Of a DNA stretch of 64,000 nucleotides, positions 26,116 through 35,614 are shown piece after piece (within the stretch, counting starts at the first letter, position 1; each line of letters starts with the position of its first letter). The position numbers and the translations under genes are program-made. Under the pieces are notes generated by a model. The model was not told the origin of the DNA and did not search any database. It was given only the letters and a program-made list of their open reading frames with translations. Source of the DNA: Ga0077527 sp964531455. Lineage in GTDB: Bacteria > Pseudomonadota > Gammaproteobacteria > Burkholderiales > SG8-41. The DNA lies in assembly GCA_964531455.1 (NCBI GenBank), contig CAZHFZ010000009.1, positions 21,941-85,940 on the forward strand, given 5' to 3'.

Positions 26116-27491
26116 GCACACCTCCGCTGCAGCGATGCAACTGCTTCGGCAAAAACCTCGGCGCGATGGACGTAATTGCGGAACATGTCGTAGCTGGCGC
26201 ACGCCGGCGAGAGCAGCACGGCGTCGCCGGGACGCGCGGCATCAAATGCCAAATCCACGGCCTGCGCCATATCAGCGGCTTTGATCAATGGCACGTTATC
26301 GCCAATGGCCTGCGCTATCAGCGGGGCATCACGACCGATCAGCACCACCGCACGCGCACGTCCGCGCGCAGCGGCAGCCAGAGGCGCAAAGTCCTGCCCT
26401 TTGCCGTCGCCACCGGCGATCAGCACCACGGGCTCGCGCATCCCCGTCAGCGCCGCAACAGTAGCGCCAACGTTGGTTCCCTTGGAATCGTCGTAGAACG
26501 TTATATTATTGATTTTATTAATTTTTTTGACCCGGTGCGGCAACCCCTCGAACGTCTGCCAGCCCCGCGCAATCGCCTCGTCAGCAACACCAACAACACG
26601 GCAAAGCGCACCTGCGGCGAGAGCATTAGCCGCATTGTGCAGGCCGGCAATGCGCAGCGCGGATACGGGTGCGAGGCAACACGAACCACGTCGCATATCT
26701 GCTGCAGCATCGTGTGCCGACAACCCCCAGTCCTCTTGGTCGCGCGGCACATCAAGGCCAAAAGTAACCACCGAACGGCCAGGACGGGCCATCCCTGCAC
26801 TGCGTGCATCTTCACGATTAAGCACTTGCACGCCGTCACCGGAAAAAATCCGCGCCTTGGCCGCAGCGTATTCCGTCAATCCTTCGTAACGATCAAGATG
26901 ATCTTCAGAAATATTCAGTACCGTCGCCGCTTGCGGCTTCAGAGAGTAAGTGCTCTCCAATTGAAAACTAGAAAGCTCAAGCACGAAAGCACCGGGCATG
27001 GCCTTACCATCCTCGATGTCAGTCAGGGCATCCAGCACCGGAAGCCCGATATTGCCGGCGACCACCGGGCGCAAACCACCTGCCGTGCAGATCTCCCCTG
27101 CCATCGCTGTCACCGTGCTCTTGCCGTTCGATCCGGTAATCGCAATAACCGGTGCCGCATCCTGGCGCCGGGAAAGCGCCTGCGCAAACAACTCGACATC
27201 ACCGACAACCGGTATGCCGCGTCGCGCAGCCTGCGCAATGGCACCCGTACGACGATCCACGCCAGGGCTCACCGCAATAACGTCGGCAGCAGCAATCGTT
27301 TCATGCAGGGGTATACCCAGAAAGAGCGCCATCCCGGGAAACTCCCGGCGCAACACCGCGGCCTGCGGCGGCGCTGCCCGCGTATCGGTAACACTGACGA
27401 CGGCGCCCTGACGTTGCAGCCATCGCGCCAGTGACAGGCCGGTGTCCCCGAGGCCCACCACCACAACACGCGCACCGTTGAGAACGAGCAT
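26112..27491 (-). CDS. murD: UDP-N-acetylmuramoyl-L-alanine--D-glutamate ligase MurD
   Basis: A 459-residue Mur ligase adding D-glutamate. The N-terminal VVVGLGDTGLSLARWL binds UDP, ITGSNGKSTVTAM is the ATP site, and FYDDSKGTNVGAT and AGGDGKGQDF are in the C-terminal domain. I start at the ATG at 27491 (MLVLNGARVVVVG), giving a normal N-terminus; the frame stays open to 27605, just after mraY, and a 38-residue longer form with an unusual His/Cys-rich N-terminus cannot be excluded. Confidence 0.94.
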   Translation of the reverse strand: MLVLNGARVVVVGLGDTGLSLARWLQRQGAVVSVTDTRAAPPQAAVLRREFPGMALFLGIPLHETIAAADVIAVSPGVDRRTGAIAQAARRGIPVVGDVELFAQALSRRQDAAPVIAITGSNGKSTVTAMAGEICTAGGLRPVVAGNIGLPVLDALTDIEDGKAMPGAFVLELSSFQLESTYSLKPQAATVLNISEDHLDRYEGLTEYAAAKARIFSGDGVQVLNREDARSAGMARPGRSVVTFGLDVPRDQEDWGLSAHDAAADMRRGSCCLAPVSALRIAGLHNAANALAAGALCRVVGVADEAIARGWQTFEGLPHRVKKINKINNITFYDDSKGTNVGATVAALTGMREPVVLIAGGDGKGQDFAPLAAAARGRARAVVLIGRDAPLIAQAIGDNVPLIKAADMAQAVDLAFDAARPGDAVLLSPACASYDMFRNYVHRAEVFAEAVASLQRRCA

Positions 27492-27606
27492 CAGCAGCGC
27501 CCCCTCACCGGCAACGCAGGCGATAACCATGCCCTGCACATGCGAACCGTTGCCGGCATCGTGACTGCGGCAACGCATTTCATGTGTCGGGGTTCCGTTA
27601 TGCATT

Positions 27607-28692
27607 TCATCGCAGCTTCAATGTCGACAGTCCGACCAGCACCAGCATCATCGTGATGATCCAGAAACGAACGACGACCTGATTCTCTTTCCAGCCTTTG
27701 AGTTCGTAATGGTGGTGCAGCGGCGCCATGCGGAATATTCGCTTGCCAGTAAGCTTGAACGACGCCACCTGCAGCATGACCGACAGGGTTTCAACGACAA
27801 AAACGCCGCCCATGATGAACAGCACGATCTCCTGTCGTACGATGACCGCAATCGTGCCCAGTGCGGCGCCCAGCGCCAGCGCACCGACATCGCCCATGAA
27901 CACTTCCGCCGGATAGGCGTTGAACCAGAGAAAAGCGAGGCCGGCCCCGGCAATCGCGCCGCAGATCACAGTCAACTCGCCTGCGCCGGGGATGTACGGG
28001 AACACCAGATACTTTGCAAACACCGCGTTGCCGGCCACATAAGCGAACACGCCCAGCGCACTGCCGACCATGACCGTCGGCATGATTGCGAGTCCATCGA
28101 GTCCATCAGTGAGGTTTACTGCATTGCTGGTGCCGACGATGACGAAATAGGTCATCACTATGAAACCAACGGCGCCCAGCGGGTAAGCAACCTGCTTGAA
28201 GAAGGGAACGATAAACTCGGTTTGCTGCGGCAGATTTGTCGAGTACGCAATAAACAACGCTGCGCCGAGGCCGAAAACGGATTGCCAGAAAAACTTGACC
28301 TTCGCCGACAGCCCCTTCGGATTGCGATGCACAACCTTGCGGTAATCATCAACCCAGCCGATGGCGCCGAAACCGACAGTCACACAAAGCACGACCCAGA
28401 CAAAACGGTTCTGCAGATCGGCCCACAACAGCGTAGTCACTATGATCGAGACCAGGATCAGCGCGCCGCCCATGGTCGGCGTACCGGCTTTGATCAGGTG
28501 GGTCTGCGGACCGTCATCACGCACCGCCTGGCCGATCTTGTAAGCCGTTAGCTTGCGGATCAGCATCGGGCCGATCATGAACGAAATCAGCAACGAGGTC
28601 AGGCAGGCGAGCACCGCGCGCAATGTCAGGTAACTGAAGACATTGAAGGCACGGACATACTGTTCCATCCATTGCGCGAATTCGAGCAGCAT
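27607..28692 (-). CDS. mraY: Phospho-N-acetylmuramoyl-pentapeptide transferase MraY
   Basis: A 361-residue integral membrane enzyme with about ten helices, transferring phospho-MurNAc-pentapeptide to undecaprenyl phosphate to make lipid I. Catalytic motifs are in place: GTPTMGG, GWVDDYRKVVHRNPKGLSAK (the aspartate pair), NLTDGLDGLA, and FMGDVGALALG, followed by the HHHYELKGWKE loop. It lies between murF and murD in the dcw operon. Confidence 0.98.
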   Translation of the reverse strand: MLLEFAQWMEQYVRAFNVFSYLTLRAVLACLTSLLISFMIGPMLIRKLTAYKIGQAVRDDGPQTHLIKAGTPTMGGALILVSIIVTTLLWADLQNRFVWVVLCVTVGFGAIGWVDDYRKVVHRNPKGLSAKVKFFWQSVFGLGAALFIAYSTNLPQQTEFIVPFFKQVAYPLGAVGFIVMTYFVIVGTSNAVNLTDGLDGLAIMPTVMVGSALGVFAYVAGNAVFAKYLVFPYIPGAGELTVICGAIAGAGLAFLWFNAYPAEVFMGDVGALALGAALGTIAVIVRQEIVLFIMGGVFVVETLSVMLQVASFKLTGKRIFRMAPLHHHYELKGWKENQVVVRFWIITMMLVLVGLSTLKLR

Positions 28693-28695
28693 CGC

Positions 28696-30057
28696 CTAGA
28701 CTCCAGCCACTGAATCTTCGAAACTGCGTACCACGCGCTCCATCTGCATGAAGCGCGACCCCTTTACCAGCACTGCAACCTGCGGACCAAGTGCCGCACC
28801 GACATCCAGCAGCAACGCCTCAATCGCCGCGTAATGCCGTGCGCCTGCACCGAATGCACGTGCGGCATGCGCCGCCAGCTCACCCATGGCATACAACTCG
28901 TCAATGCCGCGGTCTCGCGCATACTTACCAATCTCGACATGGAAATCCCTGCCTTGGGTGCCGACCTCGCCCATATCGCCCAGCACGAGCAATTTGCGCC
29001 CGGGAGAACGCGCCAGTACGTCAATGGCAGCACGCACCGAATCCGGATTCGCGTTGTAGGTATCGTCAATCAGCAGCGCGCCCTGACGGCTGCGTTTGAT
29101 CTGCAGGCGGCCCTTCACCGCGGAAAAACCGGTCAGCGCACGGATACACGAATCAAGCGTGGCGCCGGCTGCTGTAGAAGCTGCAATGGCGGCAAGCGCA
29201 TTACGTGCATTGTGTTCACCGGCCAGCGGCAGATCAAAAGCACCAGCCCCCTCCGGCGTGCGGACTGCGAGGCGCGCCGAAACCGCCCGCAACTCGCAGC
29301 TTGCGCTGACGGCCGCCTTCGCATCAAACCCGAAATCACGTACCGCGCGTGCTCCGGCAGCCTTGCGCCAGACAGCTGCATGAACATCATCGGCATTGAT
29401 CACTGCAATACCATCGGCGGGCAGCGCCGCCACAAGACTGGCGTGCTCATCGGCGACGTCGGCCACGCTGCGCATGAACTCCTGGTGCTCGCGCTGTGCG
29501 TTGTTGATGACGGCAACGGTCGGTGCTGCAATCTTCGCCAGTTCCGCAGTTTCACCGGGGTGATTCATGCCGACTTCCACCACACCGACGCGATGCGCAG
29601 CGCGCAGCGTCAAAAGGGTCAGCGGCAGGCCGATGTGGTTGTTCAGGTTGCCGCGCGTTGCCAGCACCGCCCCATCGCCGAAATGCGCGCGCAGACAGGA
29701 AGCGATCATTTCCTTGACCGTGGTCTTGCCGTTGGAGCCGGCTACCGCAATCATCGGGATACTGAATTGTCGGCGCCAATGTGCGGCGAGCGCCCCCAAA
29801 GCCGCTGTTGTGTCATCCACAGCGGCTACAGGCAACGGCGCAGTTTGCTGATGCCCACGGTCAATCAGGGCCGCAACCGCACCGGCAGCGGCAGCCTTGG
29901 CGACAAAATCATGCCCGTCGTAACGTTCGCCGCGCAAGGCAACGAACAGGTCGCCGGACTGCAGCGTACGGCTGTCGGTGCAGACATTCAGAAACCGCAC
30001 ATCGCTGCCGCGCAGTTCGCCGCCCAATACGGTCGCGGCCTGGGCCAGATTCATCAC
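28696..30057 (-). CDS. murF: UDP-MurNAc-tripeptide--D-Ala-D-Ala ligase MurF
   Basis: A 453-residue Mur ligase adding the D-Ala-D-Ala dipeptide. The N-terminal DSRTLQSGDLFVALRGERYDGHDF is the UDP-binding module. The ATP site is GSNGKTTVKEMI, and LIDDTYNANPDSV and VLGDMGEVG mark the C-terminal domain. Start codons GTG (30057) and ATG (30054) are adjacent; both follow a GGGAGG site, and both overlap the murE stop region. Confidence 0.97.
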   Translation of the reverse strand: MMNLAQAATVLGGELRGSDVRFLNVCTDSRTLQSGDLFVALRGERYDGHDFVAKAAAAGAVAALIDRGHQQTAPLPVAAVDDTTAALGALAAHWRRQFSIPMIAVAGSNGKTTVKEMIASCLRAHFGDGAVLATRGNLNNHIGLPLTLLTLRAAHRVGVVEVGMNHPGETAELAKIAAPTVAVINNAQREHQEFMRSVADVADEHASLVAALPADGIAVINADDVHAAVWRKAAGARAVRDFGFDAKAAVSASCELRAVSARLAVRTPEGAGAFDLPLAGEHNARNALAAIAASTAAGATLDSCIRALTGFSAVKGRLQIKRSRQGALLIDDTYNANPDSVRAAIDVLARSPGRKLLVLGDMGEVGTQGRDFHVEIGKYARDRGIDELYAMGELAAHAARAFGAGARHYAAIEALLLDVGAALGPQVAVLVKGSRFMQMERVVRSFEDSVAGV

Positions 30058-31523
30058 TGCGCCCTCCCCGCCAATGCAGCACGCACCACTGAGGCGTCGC
30101 TGTAGCGCCGGCGCACACCGCGGATTTCCTGATACTGCTCATGACCTTTGCCGGCCACCAGTACGATGTCGCCGCGCCGTGCTTCGGCAATAGCCGCGCT
30201 TACAGCCTCCCGCCGATCGACGATCTGCTCGTGTTTGCGGCGCACGCCCTTGGCGATTTGCGCAATGATTTCGAGCGGATCTTCGCTGCGCGGATTGTCG
30301 CTGGTGATGATCAGCTGATCAGCGTGGCGCGCGGCCGCCTCGCCCATCAGCGGCCGCTTGCCGCGATCACGATCACCGCCGCAACCGAATACGCAGATCA
30401 GCCGCGCCTTGCCGCCGGCTGCGGCACGCAGGCTCTCCAGCACTTTCTGGAGTGCGTCCGGCGTATGCGCGTAATCCACAATGACCAGCGGCGAACGGCC
30501 GCCGCCGTAACGTTCGGTTCGTCCCGGCACCGGCACGACCTTCTGCAGTGCCGCTACCGATTGCTCCAGGCCGACGTCGCTGGCCAGCAGCGTCGCCAGC
30601 GAGCCCAGCAGGTTCGCCGCATTGAAGCGCCCGATCAGCGGGCTCTCCAGCGTCGCGCGCCCCCATGGCGAAGCGATGTCGAATGAAATGCCGTCGAGTC
30701 CCACACGGAGGTTGCGGCCTTCAACGCAAGGCGTGCGCAGACGGCCGCTGCGGCGGTCAAAACCGTAACCCAGCAGTGCGCTGCGGCGATGCTTCCAGCG
30801 CTGTGCCAGTTCGCAGCCGAAAGCGTCGTCCAGGTTGACCACGGCGTGACTCAGTGTCGGCCAGCGGAACAGCCGCGCCTTGGCCGCCTTGTAGCGCCGC
30901 ATCGTGCCGTGATAATCCAGATGGTCGCGCGTCAGGTTGGTCAGCATGGCGACGTCGAATTCGACTCCGGCAACGCGGTCCTGATCCAGCCCGATGGAAG
31001 ACACCTCCATCGACACCGCCTTGGCGCCTGCCCGCACAAACGTTCTCATGTGCGCATGCAGCGTCACCGCATCCGGCGTGGTGTTGACCAATTCATCAAG
31101 GTGGCCGGGAAAACCGCTGCCCAGTGTGCCGACCACGGCGCATTTACGTCGCTCTCGGGTGAGGGCTCGGGCAATCCACTGGCTGCACGACGTCTTGCCG
31201 TTGGTTCCGGTCACGCCTATGGTCCACAAACGGGCACTGGGTTTGCCGTAGATCTCGCTGGCAATCACGCCGGCGTTGCTGCGCAATTGAGTAATGCCGA
31301 GGTTCGGTACGCGCCAGCGGCGGTTCCACGAGAAACCATCCGCATCCCACAACACGGAGCCGGCACCGTTCTGCACCGCCTGCGCAATGTAATCACGGCC
31401 GTCGCGCGATTCACCGGGATAAGCAACGAAGGTATCGCCGGGCCGCACCGCACGGCTGTCCACCTTCAGCCGGCGCACGCCGAGGGTGAGTATTGCCTGC
31501 ATGTCGGGTGCGCGGATCGTCAT
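30054..31523 (-). CDS. murE: UDP-MurNAc-tripeptide synthetase MurE (meso-DAP type)
   Basis: A 489-residue Mur ligase adding the third stem residue. The ATP loop is GTNGKTSCSQ. The DNPR motif within SDNPRSEDPLEI is the signature of enzymes using meso-diaminopimelate, so the wall is the standard Gram-negative A1-gamma type. DSRAVRPGDTFVAYPGESRDG is the N-terminal UDP site. The ATG overlaps the ftsI stop (ATGA). Confidence 0.98.
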   Translation of the reverse strand: MTIRAPDMQAILTLGVRRLKVDSRAVRPGDTFVAYPGESRDGRDYIAQAVQNGAGSVLWDADGFSWNRRWRVPNLGITQLRSNAGVIASEIYGKPSARLWTIGVTGTNGKTSCSQWIARALTRERRKCAVVGTLGSGFPGHLDELVNTTPDAVTLHAHMRTFVRAGAKAVSMEVSSIGLDQDRVAGVEFDVAMLTNLTRDHLDYHGTMRRYKAAKARLFRWPTLSHAVVNLDDAFGCELAQRWKHRRSALLGYGFDRRSGRLRTPCVEGRNLRVGLDGISFDIASPWGRATLESPLIGRFNAANLLGSLATLLASDVGLEQSVAALQKVVPVPGRTERYGGGRSPLVIVDYAHTPDALQKVLESLRAAAGGKARLICVFGCGGDRDRGKRPLMGEAAARHADQLIITSDNPRSEDPLEIIAQIAKGVRRKHEQIVDRREAVSAAIAEARRGDIVLVAGKGHEQYQEIRGVRRRYSDASVVRAALAGRAQ

Positions 31524-33253
31524 ACATCCTCCCGCACGACAGGCACTTCTTCCGGCGCCAGCACCGTGGTCTTGCCCGGGGCATCGGGTGGCACCGCCAA
31601 CAGGCGCAAGGTACCGGCAGCAACCAGACTGAAAATCGGGGCGGCAACTGCCCCCCCATAATGCTGGCCGGCCGATGGCTCATCAATCATCACGGCGATA
31701 ATCACGCGCGGCTTTGATGCCGGTGCCAAACCGACAAATGAGGCCACATAGCGGTTGGTGGCATAGCCCTTGCCTTCGAGTTTATGCGCCGTGCCGGTTT
31801 TGCCGGCCACCGTGTAACCCGCGATCTGCGCGCCCGGGGCCGTCCCGCCCGGTTGTGCGGCCATTTCGAGCATGCGCCGCACTGCCAGCGCGGTCTGCGC
31901 AGAAATAACCTGAACGCCTTCAGGCGGTCCGTTACGCTTCAGCAACGTAACCGGGTAAAGCATGCCATCGGACGCAAAAATCGTGTAAGCCCGCGCCAGT
32001 TGCATCAGTGAAACCGAAATGCCGTAGCCGTACGACATCGTGGCTTGTTCAATCGGCTTCCAGGTGCCATGGGCGCGCAACCGCCCTGAGACTTCGCCTG
32101 GAAAACCCGAGCGCGGCGGCGCACCGAAACCCGCTCGGCTGAACATGCTCCACAGCACCTCAGGAGGCATGGTCAAACCCATCTTCGCGGTGCCGACATT
32201 GGAGGATTTCTGAATCACCTGCGCAACCGTCAGCGCACCCTGCGGATGCGCATCATGAATGGTGCGATTGCCGATGGTCATGCTTCCCGGCGCCGTCTGG
32301 ATCACAGAGCTTGCCTGAAACAGTCCGGCCTCCAGCGCCGCCGCCGCTGTGAACGGCTTGAGCGTGGAACCCGGCTCAAAAAGATCCGTCAATACCCGAT
32401 TGCGGGTACGCGACGCATCCACTTTGCCCCGGCTGTTCGGGTTATATGTTGGCAGGTTGGCCATCGCCAGCACCTCGCCGTTCTGGGCATCGAGCACAAC
32501 GATGCCCCCTGCCTTTGCACGATGCGCCGCCACAGCTTCCTTGAGCTCGCGGAACGCCAGATACTGAATGCGCGCATCAATCGACAGCTTGAGGCGTTCG
32601 CCGTTCTGCGGCACGCGGATGCTTTCGACGTCTTCGACGATGCGCCCAAGGCGGTCGCGGATCACTCGACGACTGCCTGGTTTTCCGGACAGCCGGTCTT
32701 CGTAGGCCAGTTCAAGCGCTTCCTGGCCTTTTTCGTCAACGCCGGTAAATCCGATGATGTGCGCCATCACATCACCTGCCGGGTAATAGCGGCGGTGCTC
32801 ACGCTGCAGGAACACCCCGGGGATGCCGAGTTGAACGACACGCTCAGCCTGCTCCGGGGGCAATTGCCGCTTCAGATAGACAAATTCGCGCTTGGTGTCA
32901 GCGAGTCTGCCGTGCAGATCTTCCATGCTGACACCGAGCAATTGCGAAAGACGGCGCAGGTCGGCAGGCTCAGCTTCGATGTCGGCCGGACTCGCTGCTA
33001 CGGATTCGACTGGCGTAGAGATTGCCAGCGGCTCGTTATTGCGGTCAACAATCATGCCGCGGCTTGCGCCGATTTCAATCACACGTGAATACCGCGACTC
33101 ACCCTTGGCCTGCAGGAAATCGTTATTCAGCGCCTGTAACCACAGCGCACGTCCGGCGAGTCCGATGAACCAGGCGCCGATGACAATCAACAGCAGGTTG
33201 GCGCGCCAGGTCGGCAGGCTCGGGGCCGGATCACGTTTCAGCGCCGGCTTCAA
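31520..33253 (-). CDS. ftsI: Septal transpeptidase FtsI (PBP3)
   Basis: A 577-residue class B penicillin-binding protein cross-linking septal peptidoglycan with FtsW. One N-terminal transmembrane helix (about 18-38) is followed by the pedestal domain and the transpeptidase domain. Catalytic motifs: S296-TLK (SxxK, nucleophile S296), SSN at 350-352 (SxN) and KTG at 485-487. The length and spacing are normal. It overlaps ftsL upstream and murE downstream by four bases each. Confidence 0.98.
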   Translation of the reverse strand: MKPALKRDPAPSLPTWRANLLLIVIGAWFIGLAGRALWLQALNNDFLQAKGESRYSRVIEIGASRGMIVDRNNEPLAISTPVESVAASPADIEAEPADLRRLSQLLGVSMEDLHGRLADTKREFVYLKRQLPPEQAERVVQLGIPGVFLQREHRRYYPAGDVMAHIIGFTGVDEKGQEALELAYEDRLSGKPGSRRVIRDRLGRIVEDVESIRVPQNGERLKLSIDARIQYLAFRELKEAVAAHRAKAGGIVVLDAQNGEVLAMANLPTYNPNSRGKVDASRTRNRVLTDLFEPGSTLKPFTAAAALEAGLFQASSVIQTAPGSMTIGNRTIHDAHPQGALTVAQVIQKSSNVGTAKMGLTMPPEVLWSMFSRAGFGAPPRSGFPGEVSGRLRAHGTWKPIEQATMSYGYGISVSLMQLARAYTIFASDGMLYPVTLLKRNGPPEGVQVISAQTALAVRRMLEMAAQPGGTAPGAQIAGYTVAGKTGTAHKLEGKGYATNRYVASFVGLAPASKPRVIIAVMIDEPSAGQHYGGAVAAPIFSLVAAGTLRLLAVPPDAPGKTTVLAPEEVPVVREDV

Positions 33254-33534
33254 GGCTGCCCCCCCGCACGGGACGGCTGCACCACTTCAATACGAGCAGC
33301 CACCGGCAAGCGCATATCCAGTTCACGCGTCGCAATGCGCTCGACGCGGGCGTGCGTTGACCAGGTGCCCTGCTCAAGCTGCAGTTGCCCCCATTCAATC
33401 TCCAGTTGTTTGGCCGTCGACTGATCTTTCTGCAGTTCGACATAGAGCTTGCGCGCCTTGTGCTGCGAGGCGACAACGGCCATCGCGCAGATCACCAGCG
33501 CGGCGAGCAGCAGGAAGGTAATGCGTGCGGTCAT
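33250..33534 (-). CDS. ftsL: Cell division protein FtsL
   Basis: A 94-residue bitopic protein: one transmembrane helix (about residues 4-24) then a periplasmic coiled coil (KARKLYVELQKDQSTAKQLE onward). FtsL pairs with FtsB and FtsQ to activate FtsWI. Sequence conservation is low in this family, and the identification rests on size, topology and its fixed place between rsmH and ftsI with four-base overlaps on both sides. Confidence 0.93.
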   Translation of the reverse strand: MTARITFLLLAALVICAMAVVASQHKARKLYVELQKDQSTAKQLEIEWGQLQLEQGTWSTHARVERIATRELDMRLPVAARIEVVQPSRAGGQP

Positions 33535-34469
33535 GCCGCAATGGCCTCCGTACGTTCGGCAACACGCATGACCGCGCTGCGTGCACGCGGATTGGCGGCT
33601 GTTTCGCGATCACTGGCGCGCACCGCGCGGCCGACCAGCCGCATCCGCGGTTGCGGCAAATCGCGAGCGCGCACCGGCAAACGCGCCGGCAATGCGTCGG
33701 CCTGGGACTGTGCACGCATGAACCGTTTGACGATGCGGTCTTCAAGAGAATGAAAACTGATCACCACCAGCCGTCCGCCCGCCCCGAGCAGGGCTACGCA
33801 CTGCGGCAGCACTACCGAAAGCTCCTCAAGCTCCTGATTGACGTGAATCCGTAAAGCTTGAAACGTGCGCGTCGCCGGATCCTGGCGTGGCTCGCGCGTG
33901 GGTACGGCATCTGCCACGAGCGTGGCAAGTTTTCGTGTGGTGTCAACAGGTCCCCGCGTCCGAGCCGCAACAATCGCTGCTGCAATCTGTTTAGCAAACC
34001 GTTCTTCGCCATGGTTCCTGATGACCTCCCTGATTTCTGATTCTTCTGCTGTTGCAAGCCACTCAGCCGCGCTTTGGCCCTGATCCGGATCCATGCGCAT
34101 GTCGAGCGGCGCATCGCTGCGGAAGCTGAACCCGCGGCGTCCGTCGTCGATCTGCGGCGACGACACACCAATGTCGAGCAGCATTCCGTCCACACCTGCC
34201 ACACCAAGCTCCTGCAATACATCACGCACCCGGCTGAACGGACTGCGCACGATCAAAAACCGCGGATCGCGCAATGCAGCAGCGGCCTGCACCGCCTCGG
34301 GATCACGATCGAGCGCAATCAACCTTCCGCCTTCGCCCAGCTTTTCCAGTATCAAACGGCTGTGACCACCCCGGCCGTACGTGCAATCGACATAAATGCC
34401 GTCGGACCGGATGTTCAATGCCTCTATGGCTTCCTGCGCGAGCACCGCGACATGCGCGCTGCTGGTCAC
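33531..34469 (-). CDS. rsmH: 16S rRNA m4C1402 methyltransferase RsmH
   Basis: A 312-residue SAM-dependent enzyme that N4-methylates C1402 of 16S rRNA. Motif I is YVDCTYGRGGHSRLIL; GMLLDIGVSSPQID and VVISFHSLEDRIVKRFM are the hallmark catalytic segments. The start is taken as the GTG at 34469, which overlaps the mraZ stop (GTGA). A GGAGG lies 11 bases upstream. The companion enzyme for the same nucleotide, RsmI, is also encoded here (37340-38200). Confidence 0.97.
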   Translation of the reverse strand: MTSSAHVAVLAQEAIEALNIRSDGIYVDCTYGRGGHSRLILEKLGEGGRLIALDRDPEAVQAAAALRDPRFLIVRSPFSRVRDVLQELGVAGVDGMLLDIGVSSPQIDDGRRGFSFRSDAPLDMRMDPDQGQSAAEWLATAEESEIREVIRNHGEERFAKQIAAAIVAARTRGPVDTTRKLATLVADAVPTREPRQDPATRTFQALRIHVNQELEELSVVLPQCVALLGAGGRLVVISFHSLEDRIVKRFMRAQSQADALPARLPVRARDLPQPRMRLVGRAVRASDRETAANPRARSAVMRVAERTEAIAA

Positions 34470-34912
34470 AAGGAGAAATCCTCCAGTTCCGTCGGCAGCC
34501 CGCCGGCACCGAAACCACCGGCGTTGTCGATGAGCTGCGTCCAGCGTTCGTCGTTCCACAGTTCGAATTTTTTACCCTGTCCGACCAGCACGACGTTTTT
34601 CTCGAGCTGGGCGTAACGGCGCAGCTCCGGCGTAATCAGCACGCGGCCCGCACCATCCATGTCGACGTCGACCGCGAAACCGATCAATCGCCGCTGCAGT
34701 TCACGCACACGGGGATCAAGGTTCGACAGGCCTTCGAGTTTTTGCTGGATGAGTTCCCAGTCAGGCAGCGGGTAGATCAGCAGACAGCGATCGGCATCTG
34801 CGGTGATGACGAGATGTCCCGCGCAACGTTCGAGTAGCGTGTCGCGATGGCGTGCCGGTACGGCAAGCCTGCTTTTGCTGTCGAGATTGAGTTGTGCGAC
34901 CCCGCGGAACAC
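34466..34912 (-). CDS. mraZ: Transcriptional regulator MraZ
   Basis: A 148-residue protein with two SpoVT/AbrB-type halves. The N-terminus FRGVAQLNLDSKSRLAVPARHRD and the second-half AVDVDMDGAGRVLITPELRRYA are the paired DNA-contacting segments. MraZ forms ring oligomers that repress the dcw operon by binding TGGGN repeats in its own promoter, and those repeats are visible at 34970-34994. I choose the GTG at 34912, which has AAGGGG seven bases upstream; the longer open frame starting near 34975 lies in the operator and is unlikely to be translated. Confidence 0.95.
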   Translation of the reverse strand: MFRGVAQLNLDSKSRLAVPARHRDTLLERCAGHLVITADADRCLLIYPLPDWELIQQKLEGLSNLDPRVRELQRRLIGFAVDVDMDGAGRVLITPELRRYAQLEKNVVLVGQGKKFELWNDERWTQLIDNAGGFGAGGLPTELEDFSL

Positions 34913-34969
34913 TCGCGCCCCCTTGCAAGGCAGGAAAACAGCGGTGCCGGACCCTTCCGGCGGCTTTTC

Positions 34970-34994
34970 TCCCACTTTTTACCACTTCGCCCCA
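34970..34994 (-). promoter_or_regulatory. MraZ operator: three TGGGN-type boxes
   Basis: On the minus strand, TGGGG (34994-34990), TGGTA (34984-34980) and TGGGA (34974-34970) recur at an exact 10-bp period. This is the known MraZ-binding arrangement (TGGGN boxes with 5-bp gaps); the middle box deviates at one position. The array overlaps the promoter's -10 and transcription start. Confidence 0.88.
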
Positions 34995-35022
34995 CTATAA
35001 ATAAGCGAGGCAGCAAGGTCAA
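34994..35022 (-). promoter_or_regulatory. dcw operon promoter (Pmra)
   Basis: On the minus strand, -35 TTGACC (35022-35017), a 17-bp spacer and -10 TATAGT (34999-34994). It lies about 80 bp ahead of the mraZ GTG and directly upstream of the MraZ boxes. This is one of the two best sigma70 matches in the window. Confidence 0.85.
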
Positions 35023-35240
35023 GTGTCGATTTATCAAATTCCTTTTTTACGACAACGACTTACGTGCACTTGTTGAGGTCTGGAATAACCATTTTTTCGC
35101 AAAGAAATAATTCAATTAAAACAATGAGATATTACGCGTAATGAAAGTAGCGCATTAACTAATAATGCTTAAAAATCAGGCAATTAGGGAAAATCGGTCG
35201 TCGCTGTTGCCCGACAACGCTGAAAACAAGGAGGAAAAGT
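35023..35240. other. AT-rich intergenic stretch, no gene seen
   Basis: About 220 bp between the dcw promoter and the 3' end of the RNase P RNA. It is clearly more AT-rich than its surroundings, with several short poly-A and poly-T runs. I see no convincing reading frame. A weak GTTG/CAAC hairpin near 35200-35220 lacks a U-run. It may hold upstream activating (UP-like) sequence for the dcw promoter. Confidence 0.6.
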
Positions 35241-35566
35241 GAAGCTGGCCGTTAAGCCGGGTTCTGTCGTGGACAGCCATTCCTCTGGGCCGCACATCAC
35301 TGTGCGGCTCTAGCCACCTACCCGCAAGCTCGGCGGGACGCGTCAACGCTTGCCTATTCGGTGTTGCTCCGGGTGGAGGTTACCGCGTTTCACCCCGCAA
35401 ACCTTGCGGCTTGCGGACTCGTCTCTGTGGCCCTATTCCTCGCCTCACGGCGGACGGGCGTTACCCGTCACCCTACCCTGTGGAGCCCGGACTTTCCTCT
35501 ATGCACGGCACGTAAGGGTTGCCCCTTACGGTTTGTTCCGCACACAGCGGCTGCCTGGCCAGCTTC
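35241..35566 (-). ncRNA. rnpB: RNase P RNA (class A)
   Basis: The RNA starts GAAGCTGGCCAGGCAGCCGC on the minus strand and ends ...ACAGAACCCGGCTTAACGGCCAGCTTC. The first and last ten bases (GAAGCTGGCC and GGCCAGCTTC) form the terminal P1 helix. Internal hallmarks are GAGGAAAGTCCGGGCTCCA with ACAGGGTAGGGTGACGGGTA (CR-I/P4 region) and the 3' GACAGAACCCGGCTTA element. The ribozyme trims pre-tRNA 5' ends. A likely -10, TAACAT, lies seven bases upstream of the 5' end. The position between rsmI-side genes and mraZ is conserved in many proteobacteria. Confidence 0.96.
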
Positions 35567-35614
35567 GTCGACGATGTTAACACGCAGGCACTTGCACACC
35601 TGCGGAATTCGCCA

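Noticed and set aside
25989..27434. A 481-codon forward open frame opposite murD and ftsW
   Set aside because: Shadow of murD; no domain and no ribosome binding site.
28834..30105. A 423-codon forward open frame opposite murF
   Set aside because: Shadow of an intact murF with all Mur ligase motifs.
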